Assembly (NCBI GenBank): GCA_902560675.1
Contig: CACEMP010000008.1
Location: 1 to 54,559 of the forward strand
Length of the DNA: 54,559 nt
Direction: 5' to 3'
Origin: an uncultured Alphaproteobacteria bacterium
GTDB lineage: Bacteria; Pseudomonadota; Alphaproteobacteria; HIMB59; GCA-002718135
Both the position numbers and the translations under genes were made by a program. Below the pieces are notes generated by a model, which saw nothing but the letters and a program-made list of their open reading frames with translations, was not told the DNA's origin and ran no database searches. Shown one piece after another: positions 28,514 through 36,410 of the stretch (position 1 is its first letter; the number at the start of each line of letters is the position of its first letter).

Positions 28514-29840
28514 AGTATTAATTATAGATGATGAAAAAGATATTTGTTTTTTAATTTCAGAAATTTTGAAAGATGAAAAATATTTTACCTCTAGCGCTCT
28601 TAATTCAGATGAAGCATTAAAAAGTTTTAATGAAAGTAAACCAGATTTGATTATTCTTGATGTATGGTTATCGAATAGTAAGTTAGATGGTATAGAACTT
28701 TTGCAAGAATTTAAAAAATTAGATAGTAAAATTCCAATTATAATTATTAGTGGACATGGAACAGTTGATTTAGCAGTAAAATCTATAAAAAATGGTGCAT
28801 ACGATTTTATTGAAAAACCATTTAATAGCGATAAATTAATAATTCTTTCTAATAGAGCAATACAAAGTTCTCAGCTTTTAAGTGAAAATAAAGATTTAAA
28901 AAATATTATAGTTCCAATTGTGCCTCTAGTTGGTAAATCAAACTATATAAAAAAAATTTCAAAACAAATTACCGAACAATCTAAGACTAAATCTAGGCTT
29001 TTAATTTCAGGTGAATTTGGATCTGGAAAAAAACATATTGCCAACCTAATTCATCAAAAATCAATATTTAAAGAAAAACTTCCCTTTTCTATAGATTTCA
29101 AAAAATTAGCAAGTGAAGCTTTAGATAAGATATTTTTAGACGACAAAGAATATTTAAATAAAAATTTATTTATAAGATCAAATAACAATACATTAATTTT
29201 ATTAAATATTGATTTTTTAAACTTAGATTATCAAAAAAAACTTTTATACTTTTTTGAAAAAAATAATTTTTTTAAACATTTGAATATTCAAACAAACATT
29301 AAAATAATTACTTTAACTGAAAAAAATATCACTGAGGAGGTTGAGAAAGGAAATTTCTTAAAACAGTTGTACGATAGACTTGCAGTAGATGAAATTACAA
29401 CAATTCCTCTTTCAAAAAGAAGAGATGATATTCTGCCAATTTTAGATTACTATTTAAGTGAAATAGGTGGCAATAATCAAAATTTAAAATTTTCTAAAAC
29501 AGCATTAACAAAATTACAAATGTATGATTGGCCAGGCAATGTCGCACAATTAATAAATTATGTTGAGAAAAGCCTAATTTTGAATCAAGATAAAACAAAT
29601 TCTAATGAACTTGAGGTAGATGACTTAGCCCTTCAAATGGGAGATGATAGTGCAAATATTCCCTTAACTCATTCATTAGATTTATCACTAAAGGATGCAA
29701 GATATGAATTCGAAAAAGAATATTTGTTATCGCAAATTAAGAGATTTAATGGTAATATTAATAAAGTTTCAGAATTTACTGGTATGGAAAGAACTGCGCT
29801 TTATAGAAAAATCAAATCTTTAGATATTAAAATAGATTAA
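28506..29840 (+). CDS. ntrX: NtrX-type response regulator with degenerate AAA+ domain
   Basis: With ATG 28506 (overlapping ntrY by 8 bp) the protein is 444 aa. A receiver domain spans 1-120 with phosphoacceptor D52 (LIILDVWLS) and the usual Lys (FIEKPF). A central AAA+ domain follows (about 140-370), and a Fis-type HTH closes the protein (about 405-440: NINKVSEFTGMERTALYRKI). The Walker A region is GEFGSGKKH. The GAFTGA loop needed to contact sigma-54 is not found between about 185 and 230, and the Walker B region reads TLILLNIDFLN without the Asp-Glu pair. It probably regulates without sigma-54. A TTG at 28491 is a less likely start. Confidence 0.92.
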   Translation: MYKVLIIDDEKDICFLISEILKDEKYFTSSALNSDEALKSFNESKPDLIILDVWLSNSKLDGIELLQEFKKLDSKIPIIIISGHGTVDLAVKSIKNGAYDFIEKPFNSDKLIILSNRAIQSSQLLSENKDLKNIIVPIVPLVGKSNYIKKISKQITEQSKTKSRLLISGEFGSGKKHIANLIHQKSIFKEKLPFSIDFKKLASEALDKIFLDDKEYLNKNLFIRSNNNTLILLNIDFLNLDYQKKLLYFFEKNNFFKHLNIQTNIKIITLTEKNITEEVEKGNFLKQLYDRLAVDEITTIPLSKRRDDILPILDYYLSEIGGNNQNLKFSKTALTKLQMYDWPGNVAQLINYVEKSLILNQDKTNSNELEVDDLALQMGDDSANIPLTHSLDLSLKDARYEFEKEYLLSQIKRFNGNINKVSEFTGMERTALYRKIKSLDIKID

Positions 29841-29851
29841 TAAATTAACAG

Positions 29852-31216
29852 ATGAAAACAATTATATGTGGAGCAGGTGATGTAGGTTACAGTATTGCTG
29901 ACAAACTATCAAAAGAAAACTTTGAGGTAACTGTAATAGATGAATCTGAGGAACGGCTTTTAAAGGTTTCAGAAAATTTAGATGTTAAAACAATTAATGG
30001 ATCTCCAAGTTTACCTTCAGTTTTATTAGATGCTGGAGCAGAAGACTGTGAAATACTTATTGCAGTAACAAAGAGTGATGAAACAAATATGGTTACATGT
30101 CAAATTGGCCATTCATTATTTGAAATACCAAAAAAAATTGCAAGAATTAGACAACAAGATTATCTACAAGAACAATGGAAAAATTTATATAACAACAATA
30201 ATTTTCCAATTGATGCGATCATTTCTCCAGAACAAGAGGTTGCAAAGTCTCTTTATAGAAGATTAATATCACCTGGAACTATAGATATGCTAGAACTTTC
30301 AGATAAGAAATTAAAATTGATTGGCTTAAAATGTGAAGATAATTTTGTGCATGCAGGTTTAACTGTTAGAGAATTATCACAGAAATTTCCAGATTATTTA
30401 GCTAATATTATGTTTATTTTTAGAGGTGATAAAAAATTTACTGTTAATTCTTCAACTAAAATTGAAAAAAATGACTCAATCTTTTTAGTTGTTGAAACAG
30501 AAAATTTAAGTGATGTTTTGTCAGAGTTTGGCCATCAGGAACTTCAAGCAAAGAAAGCTGTAATTATTGGCGGAGGAAACATAGGTTTTTCACTAGCTCA
30601 ATTAATCGAAAAATCAGATATATACATTAAGACTGAGCTCATTGAATACAACAAAGAAAGAGCAGAATATTTAGCTTCAAATTTAGAAAATGTAACTGTT
30701 ACGAATGGTGATGGTTTAGATAGTCAGATTTTAGATGAAGTAAATATATCTGATGCCGGATATTCTATTGCTGTTACTGAAGATGATGAAGTAAATATTT
30801 TATCTTCATTACTTGCAAAAAGAGCAGGAGCTTTAATATCTCTTACATTAATTAATAATAGTAATTATTCTTCACTCTTAACAAATATTGGTGTTGATAT
30901 GACTATTGATCCAAAAATAATAACAATATCTAAAATATTAGAAAAAGTAAGAGGTGGAAAAATAAGAAATGATTATTCAATTGGCGATGGTTTTGGAGAA
31001 GTTATTGAAGCAGATATTCAGTCAGAATCATTTCTTTGTAATAAAAATCTAAAAGACTTAGAATTGCCAAAAGGTATACGTATTGGCTCCATTGTAAGAG
31101 ATAAAAAAATTATAATTCCTAATAGTCAAACTGTATTTAAAGAGAATGATGATGTTGTTTTTTTTGCTGAAACAAACTGCATAAAAAAACTAGAAAAACT
31201 TTTATCAAAAGTTTAA
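29852..31216 (+). CDS. trkA: Trk potassium uptake regulatory protein TrkA
   Basis: Cytoplasmic NAD-binding gating subunit of Trk/Ktr potassium channels. The 454 aa contain two RCK_N domains (IICGAGDVGYSIADKL at residue 4 onward; AVIIGGGNIGFSLAQLI at about 233 onward), each followed by an RCK_C domain (about 140-220 and 370-450). DETNMVTCQIG and the C-terminal FKENDDVVFFAE fit TrkA. No TrkH/TrkG membrane subunit is encoded in this window. It is 11 bp after ntrX, the usual alphaproteobacterial ntrX-trkA order. Confidence 0.96.
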   Translation: MKTIICGAGDVGYSIADKLSKENFEVTVIDESEERLLKVSENLDVKTINGSPSLPSVLLDAGAEDCEILIAVTKSDETNMVTCQIGHSLFEIPKKIARIRQQDYLQEQWKNLYNNNNFPIDAIISPEQEVAKSLYRRLISPGTIDMLELSDKKLKLIGLKCEDNFVHAGLTVRELSQKFPDYLANIMFIFRGDKKFTVNSSTKIEKNDSIFLVVETENLSDVLSEFGHQELQAKKAVIIGGGNIGFSLAQLIEKSDIYIKTELIEYNKERAEYLASNLENVTVTNGDGLDSQILDEVNISDAGYSIAVTEDDEVNILSSLLAKRAGALISLTLINNSNYSSLLTNIGVDMTIDPKIITISKILEKVRGGKIRNDYSIGDGFGEVIEADIQSESFLCNKNLKDLELPKGIRIGSIVRDKKIIIPNSQTVFKENDDVVFFAETNCIKKLEKLLSKV

Positions 31217-31220
31217 TTTC

Positions 31221-32066
31221 ATGCCAAATTTTGCTTATATTAATAACAAATTTGTAAATTTTAAAACAGCAAAAATTCATATAGAGGATAGAGGATTACA
31301 ATTTGCAGATAGTGTTTATGAAGTTATCGCAGTTTTAGATAAAAATTTAATTGATTTAGATTTTCATCTTAAGAGATTAAAATATTCTCTTCGTGAATTA
31401 GAAATTAAATTTACAATGAATAAAAAAAACTTAAATAATATTTTTCTCAATCTAATAAAGAAAAATAAAACAAGGAATGGTATAATTTATTTACAAATTA
31501 CAAGAGGTATTCAATTCAGAGAACACAAATATCAAAAAAATTTAGCCCCAACTTTGATTGTATACACAAGAAATAAAACATTTAATTTACCTGGAAAAAA
31601 ATTTGTAGGGGTAAATACAATTACATACCAAGATCTTCGATGGAAAAGACGTGATATCAAAACAGTAAATTTACTTCCAAACATTATAGCAGCAAATATG
31701 GCCAAAAAGAAAAATGCTTATGAGGCAATTTTAATACAAAATGGAAAAGTAACTGAGGGTACATCTTCTAATATTTGGATTATAAAAAGAAATAATTTAA
31801 TAACTCATCCAGCTAATTCGGATATTTTAAAAGGAGTAACTAGAACATCTCTTTTAAAAATTATAAAAAAAACTAAACTTAAACTGATAGAAAAACAATT
31901 TACCCAAAAGCAATTAATTAATGCTGATGAAGTTTTCTTAACAAGCTCTGGAAGTTTTATTACTCCTATTTTAAAAATTGATAATAAAAAAATTAATAAT
32001 GGTAAAATTGGCAATATCACATTGAAACTAGCAGAAATGTATTCTGAAGCATGTATAAATGGATAA
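31221..32066 (+). CDS. dat: Class IV aminotransferase, probably D-amino-acid aminotransferase
   Basis: PLP enzyme of 281 aa, the standard D-amino-acid aminotransferase size. FVNFKTAKIHIEDRGLQFAD sits at the N-terminus. The PLP lysine is K147 in RRDIKTVNLLPN, closely matching the D-AAT motif (DIKSLNLL). The cofactor-phosphate region is GKVTEGTSSNIWIIK, and TSSGSFITPI follows. D-AAT makes D-glutamate or D-alanine for peptidoglycan; branched-chain aminotransferase or aminodeoxychorismate lyase are alternatives in the same fold. The trkA-dat order occurs in other alphaproteobacteria. It overlaps the next gene by 8 bp. Confidence 0.88.
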   Translation: MPNFAYINNKFVNFKTAKIHIEDRGLQFADSVYEVIAVLDKNLIDLDFHLKRLKYSLRELEIKFTMNKKNLNNIFLNLIKKNKTRNGIIYLQITRGIQFREHKYQKNLAPTLIVYTRNKTFNLPGKKFVGVNTITYQDLRWKRRDIKTVNLLPNIIAANMAKKKNAYEAILIQNGKVTEGTSSNIWIIKRNNLITHPANSDILKGVTRTSLLKIIKKTKLKLIEKQFTQKQLINADEVFLTSSGSFITPILKIDNKKINNGKIGNITLKLAEMYSEACING

Positions 32067-32862
32067 TATAAAGCAAGAGGATATAGAGGACATTTGTTTT
32101 AACGTAAGTCAAAATATTATCTTACCAAAATTTAAAAATTTATCAGACGATGACATTAATTATAAAAATGGATCTGATTTAGTAACAGCAGCTGATATAG
32201 AGGCAGAAAAAGAATTAAAAAAAAATTTGTTAAAAATTTTACCAACTTCAAATTTTATAGGTGAAGAGGAATATTCTAGAAATGAAAATATATTAAATTT
32301 TTATAATGAAGATGCATATTGTTGGACTGTTGACCCAATAGATGGAACAACAAATTTTGCTAATGGTAGAGATAAATTTGCAATTATGATAGCCTTAACA
32401 TTTAAAGAAAAAATTTTACGTTCTTGGATATATAAACCATTAGATAAAATTATGTGTTCAGCAATTGTAAATGAAGGTGCTTATATCAATAATAATAAAA
32501 TTATTACAAAAGAGGTAAATATAATTGAAGAAACTATAGGATCGATAAGTACAAAGTATTGGGAACCAGGATTTAAAGATAAGTTAAAAATATTTAAAAA
32601 CATATTTAAAGAAGTTAACTCTTATAGATGCATTGGTTTTGAATATATAGATATAGGTATTGGAATTAGAAATTTCGCTATTTTATCAAAATTATCTCCC
32701 TGGGATCATATTCCAGGTATTCTTTTTGTCAGAGAAGCAGGAGGTTCTGATATAGATTTTGATAAAAATAAATATGACTTTACAAAAAAGAATAAGAATT
32801 TAATTGTTAGTAATTCAGAAGATTTGAATTTTAAAATTTTAGAAAAAATAGGAGAATATTAA
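32059..32862 (+). CDS. Inositol monophosphatase family protein
   Basis: Mg-dependent phosphatase of 267 aa. The metal-binding motifs are all present: FIGEEEYSRN (about 73-82), WTVDPIDGTTNFANG (about 93-107) and the C-terminal SPWDHIPGILFVREAGG (about 213-229). The substrate cannot be assigned; inositol-1-phosphate, histidinol-phosphate and other sugar phosphates are all used within the family. It overlaps dat by 8 bp and shares one base with the next start (TAATG), so it is co-translated in this run. Confidence 0.88.
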   Translation: MDNIKQEDIEDICFNVSQNIILPKFKNLSDDDINYKNGSDLVTAADIEAEKELKKNLLKILPTSNFIGEEEYSRNENILNFYNEDAYCWTVDPIDGTTNFANGRDKFAIMIALTFKEKILRSWIYKPLDKIMCSAIVNEGAYINNNKIITKEVNIIEETIGSISTKYWEPGFKDKLKIFKNIFKEVNSYRCIGFEYIDIGIGIRNFAILSKLSPWDHIPGILFVREAGGSDIDFDKNKYDFTKKNKNLIVSNSEDLNFKILEKIGEY

Positions 32863-33734
32863 TGAGTATTAAAAATGTTTCTTTTATTGGCTTAGGAGTA
32901 ATGGGTTATCCAATGGCAGGCCATCTTCAAAACAATGGTTATAATGTAACTGTTTATAATAGAACAACAGTTAAAGCAGAAAAATGGGTAGAAAAGTATA
33001 AAGGAAGCATGGCTAAAACTCCTGGTGAAGCTTCTCAAAATTCTGAAATTGTTTTTATGTGTGTTGGACGTGATGAAGATATTATTGAAGTAATGGAAGG
33101 TGAAGGTGGAATTCTTTCAAATGTAGCTGAGGGATCAATTATTGTTGATCACACAACAGCTTCTGCAGAGATAGCAAGAAATTATTATCAAAAACTTAAA
33201 GATAAAAAATTGAGTTTTCTTGACGCTCCTGTATCAGGTGGTCAGGCTGGAGCAGAAAATGGTGTTCTTTCTATTATGATTGGCGGTGATGAAAAAGATT
33301 ATAATACTGTTAAGCCAGTTCTCACATCTTATGGTAAAGCCATTGAACTTATAGGTCCATCTGGATCAGGTCAAATAGCTAAAATGATAAATCAAATTTG
33401 TATTGCGGGATTAGTGCAAGGTTTATCTGAAGCAATGGCTTTTGGGAAAAAATCAAATGTAGATATGGAAAAAGTTCTTAGCGTTATATCAAAGGGTGCA
33501 GCTCAATCATGGCAAATGGAAAATAGATATAGAACTATGCTCGATGGCAAATTTGATTATGGTTTTGCAGTTGATTGGATGCGTAAGGATTTATCAATTT
33601 GTTTTAACGAAGCCAGCAAAAATGGAGCAATGCTTCCTGTTACAAAAATTGTTGATAAATATTATGAAGAAGTACAACAAAATGGTGGCAATAGGTTTGA
33701 TACATCATCCCTCATGACACTTTTAGATAAATAA
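32862..33734 (+). CDS. NAD(P)-dependent beta-hydroxyacid dehydrogenase (3-hydroxyisobutyrate dehydrogenase family)
   Basis: The 290 aa show the Rossmann motif FIGLGVMGYPMAGHL followed by VTVYNRT, the family signature DAPVSGGQAGAENGVLSIMIGG, and the catalytic-lysine helix GQIAKMINQICIAGLVQG. The family includes 3-hydroxyisobutyrate dehydrogenase, tartronate semialdehyde reductase and glyoxylate/succinic semialdehyde reductase. The sequence does not separate these by eye. VYNRT suggests NADP preference, which is an inference. It joins the IMPase gene through TAATG and abuts the EamA transporter gene. Confidence 0.9.
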   Translation: MSIKNVSFIGLGVMGYPMAGHLQNNGYNVTVYNRTTVKAEKWVEKYKGSMAKTPGEASQNSEIVFMCVGRDEDIIEVMEGEGGILSNVAEGSIIVDHTTASAEIARNYYQKLKDKKLSFLDAPVSGGQAGAENGVLSIMIGGDEKDYNTVKPVLTSYGKAIELIGPSGSGQIAKMINQICIAGLVQGLSEAMAFGKKSNVDMEKVLSVISKGAAQSWQMENRYRTMLDGKFDYGFAVDWMRKDLSICFNEASKNGAMLPVTKIVDKYYEEVQQNGGNRFDTSSLMTLLDK

Positions 33735-34649
33735 ATGTCAAGAAACTTAATGTTAGCAATCATATTGTTAACAGCCTCTTCTTTATTTTGGTCTGGAAAT
33801 TTTTTTTTTGGAAAAGTTGCACACATAACTGATCTTTCACCATTTAAATTAAGTTTTTTTAGATGGTCTTTAGCTTTGCTTTTACTACTACCTTTCACCC
33901 TTAAAAGTATTTTAAAAAATTTAAATTATTACAAAGAAAACTTTTTACTAATGACTACGTTAAGTATTTTAAGTGTTACAATATTTAACTCATTTACATA
34001 TATTTCATTACAGACTACTTTAGTTTTAAATTCTACTATAATGGCATCTACTGCGCCAGTAATTATGATTGGTTTTTCTTGGATAATGTTTCGAACTAAA
34101 ATCTCAAAACTTCAATTAATTGGCATAATTTTATCTTTATTAGGCGCTTTAGCAATAATTTTAAAAGGAAACTTAAACAATTTATATACTTTAAATTTTA
34201 CTATTGGAGATATATGGATGTTTGCCGCTGTAATATCTTGGTGTTTATATTCTGTGTTGTTAAAAAAGATGGATACATCAATTCCTCAACTAGCAAGCTT
34301 AGAAGTAATGATTATTATTGGCTTATTTTTTATTATTCCATTCTATTTTTTTGAATCTTTCAATGGTACCTTTTTACTTTCATCTTCTTATGACTTTTTG
34401 ATTATTATATATGTTGCTATCTTTGCAAGTATTGCTGCTTATTTTGCTTGGAATAAGGGTGTGTATTTAATTGGACCAAATAGAGCTGGTTTATTTTTAC
34501 ACTTTATACCTGTCTTTGCTGCAATTTGGGCAATAACTTTTTTAAATGAGAGTTTTGCAATATTTCATATTGTAGGTGTTTTTTTTATAATTACAGGAAT
34601 TATATTATCTAATATAAGATTTAAAAATGAACAAAATAGTCAAAACTGA
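33735..34649 (+). CDS. EamA/DMT-family transporter
   Basis: Integral inner-membrane protein of 304 aa with about ten hydrophobic helices in two EamA repeats. The first is about 5-140, with ASSLFWSGNFFFGKVAH, FFRWSLALLLLLPF and STIMASTAPVIMIGFSWIMF. The second is about 155-295, with GDIWMFAAVISWCLYSVLLK and GPNRAGLFLHFIPVFAAIWA. Substrates of this family are metabolites such as amino acids or nucleosides; none can be assigned. It begins immediately after the dehydrogenase stop and overlaps msrB by 23 bp. Confidence 0.9.
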   Translation: MSRNLMLAIILLTASSLFWSGNFFFGKVAHITDLSPFKLSFFRWSLALLLLLPFTLKSILKNLNYYKENFLLMTTLSILSVTIFNSFTYISLQTTLVLNSTIMASTAPVIMIGFSWIMFRTKISKLQLIGIILSLLGALAIILKGNLNNLYTLNFTIGDIWMFAAVISWCLYSVLLKKMDTSIPQLASLEVMIIIGLFFIIPFYFFESFNGTFLLSSSYDFLIIIYVAIFASIAAYFAWNKGVYLIGPNRAGLFLHFIPVFAAIWAITFLNESFAIFHIVGVFFIITGIILSNIRFKNEQNSQN

Positions 34650-35022
34650 TCAGGAATGGAAATCTCTTCTCACGGAAGAAGAATATTACGTTACTAGACA
34701 AAAGGGAACAGAACCTCCCTTCTCTGGTAAAAATTTTGAAATTATTAACGGCGGTATTTTTAAATGTAAATGCTGTGGTAATGAATTATTTAATAGTTCT
34801 ACAAAATATGATTCTTATTGTGGATGGCCAAGTTTTTTTGAGCAAATATCACCTGAAGCAATTAAAACAGAGACTGATAGATCTCATGGAATGGTGCGTA
34901 TTGAAATTATGTGTGCCAAATGTGATGCTCATTTAGGCCATGTCTTTGATGATGGCCCAGAGCCTACAGGAAAAAGATACTGTGTGAATTCTCTTTCAAT
35001 TAATTACGAAGAGTTTGAATAA
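34627..35022 (+). CDS. msrB: Peptide-methionine (R)-S-oxide reductase MsrB
   Basis: Repairs oxidised methionine. The 131 aa include the zinc cysteines C47, C50 (CKCC) and C96, C99 (CAKC), the catalytic C119 in RYCVNSLS, and the substrate motif YCGWPSF with C65 as a possible resolving cysteine. HLGHVFDDGPEPTGKRYC is a full family match. The ATG lies 23 bp inside the end of the EamA gene, and the stop overlaps the MFS start by 8 bp. It is a stand-alone MsrB, not fused to MsrA. Confidence 0.97.
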   Translation: MNKIVKTDQEWKSLLTEEEYYVTRQKGTEPPFSGKNFEIINGGIFKCKCCGNELFNSSTKYDSYCGWPSFFEQISPEAIKTETDRSHGMVRIEIMCAKCDAHLGHVFDDGPEPTGKRYCVNSLSINYEEFE

Positions 35023-36181
35023 TACTTATTATACACTCCTATTTTCTTCAATAGGTCATGCGCTCATGCATATGTTTGCAGCTTTTTATTTTGTAATTGT
35101 TCTGACTATAGAAAAAGAATGGAATATTTCTTATGATCAATTAATTAGATTATGGTCTCTTGGAGCTCTACTAATTGGTTTAGGGGCAATTCCTTTCGGG
35201 TGGTTAAGTGATAAATGGTCTCGTTCAGGAACAATGACAATTATGTTTATTGGAATGGGATTAGCTTCCATTTTATGTGGACTAAGTACATCAATTTCTT
35301 TTTTATTTTTTTCATTATCACTTCTTGGACTTTTCTGTTCAATTTATCATCCAGTAGGTATTCCTTGGGTAATTCATGCAGCAAACAAACAAGGAAGAGC
35401 GCTTGGTGTAAATGGTATTTTTGGCGGGGTAGGAATAGGCTCAGGAGCATTTGTAGCTGGTACTCTGACAGAATTATTAAATTGGCAACTAGCTTTTATA
35501 TTGCCTGGTTTAATATCTATTATTATTGGATTTATTCTTATTTACTTAATCTTAATTAATAAAATATCTTACAAGAACTATTTTATAAAAAATGATCAGC
35601 AAGATCATTCAAGAAATGAAATGATTTTAATTGCACTAATAATGCTTTTATCAATGTTTGCCCTTGGATTATCCTTTCACAATACACAAACAGCCTTACC
35701 AAAAGTTTTTGAAATACGTATTGGTAATATAAACTCTATTCAAATTGGTTTTATGATTGCAATTATCTATTTTATTTCTGGTGCTACAACATTTGTTGGA
35801 GGCTTACTTGCCGATCGATTTAATTTAAAAACTATTTACTTACTTGGTATATTTTTTCAGTTTCCATGTTATCTTGGTATAGCTTACATATCTGGTTACT
35901 CTTTAGTGGTATTATGTATTCTAGCTGCCGTATTTAATGCAAGTATTCTGCCCACAGAAAATCTTCTTCTTGGAAGATTTACGCCTCAAAAGTATCATGG
36001 TGTAGTATATGGAATTAAGTTTATTCTTGCATTTGGATCAGGACCAATTTCAGTATTCTTAATTTCAGAAATTTACTCCATAACTTTAGAGTTTACTTAT
36101 TTGTTTTTAATTAATGCAATAATGATGGCTATAGTTTCAATATTTATTATATTCTTCCCATTCAGGGTAATCAAAGAATAG
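35015..36181 (+). CDS. Major facilitator superfamily transporter
   Basis: A 388-aa membrane protein with about twelve helices. The loop between helices 2 and 3 has the MFS motif-A-like GWLSDKWSRSGTM; the equivalent in the second half is GGLLADRFNLKTIY. No substrate can be assigned. The start is TTG 35015 (NNTYYTLLFSSIGHALMHMF), which overlaps msrB by 8 bp; ATG codons at residues 18 and 20 would cut into the first helix. It ends a coupled run that begins with ntrY and is one base from the convergent 75-aa gene. Confidence 0.87.
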   Translation: MNNTYYTLLFSSIGHALMHMFAAFYFVIVLTIEKEWNISYDQLIRLWSLGALLIGLGAIPFGWLSDKWSRSGTMTIMFIGMGLASILCGLSTSISFLFFSLSLLGLFCSIYHPVGIPWVIHAANKQGRALGVNGIFGGVGIGSGAFVAGTLTELLNWQLAFILPGLISIIIGFILIYLILINKISYKNYFIKNDQQDHSRNEMILIALIMLLSMFALGLSFHNTQTALPKVFEIRIGNINSIQIGFMIAIIYFISGATTFVGGLLADRFNLKTIYLLGIFFQFPCYLGIAYISGYSLVVLCILAAVFNASILPTENLLLGRFTPQKYHGVVYGIKFILAFGSGPISVFLISEIYSITLEFTYLFLINAIMMAIVSIFIIFFPFRVIKE

Positions 36182-36409
36182 CTACTTAGGATTAGATTTT
36201 ATCTCTTCAAGATAATTAATAACTTCATTAAATTTTTCATCAGGTATTTCTTTATAGGTCATACCAAAATGATTTTTTACCTCTAAAGCAACATGAGCAT
36301 ATGGATTTCTACCCTTTGGATGATTAGGGTGGTCAGGCAATTTTTCTTTTAAAAAGTCGCCTGTTTCTTGAATTAGCTTCCAAATTTTAGATGCGTTATC
36401 TTTATTCAA
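36182..36409 (-). CDS. Conserved-looking 75-aa protein with an ORF6C-like C-terminal half
   Basis: No firm family can be named. The small soluble protein is mostly helical. The segment PYAHVALEVKNHFGM followed by TYKEIPDEKFNEVINYLEE resembles the C-terminal part of phage ORF6C-type domains ('Y-x-x-L-K-x-x-F-G-V-x-S-Y-K-x-I-x-x-x-x-F-x-x-A-I-x-x-I-E'). That resemblance is by eye only. It has a His/Pro-rich turn, LPDHPNHPKGRNP. It starts 1 bp after the pepC stop on the same strand, so it is very probably cotranscribed with the peptidase. Confidence 0.65.
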   Translation of the reverse strand: MNKDNASKIWKLIQETGDFLKEKLPDHPNHPKGRNPYAHVALEVKNHFGMTYKEIPDEKFNEVINYLEEIKSNPK

Positions 36410-36410
36410 T

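Noticed and set aside
35215-35559. Second plus-strand frame of 114 codons inside the MFS gene
   Set aside because: It is an out-of-frame shadow of a clear 12-helix transporter; its composition is not protein-like.
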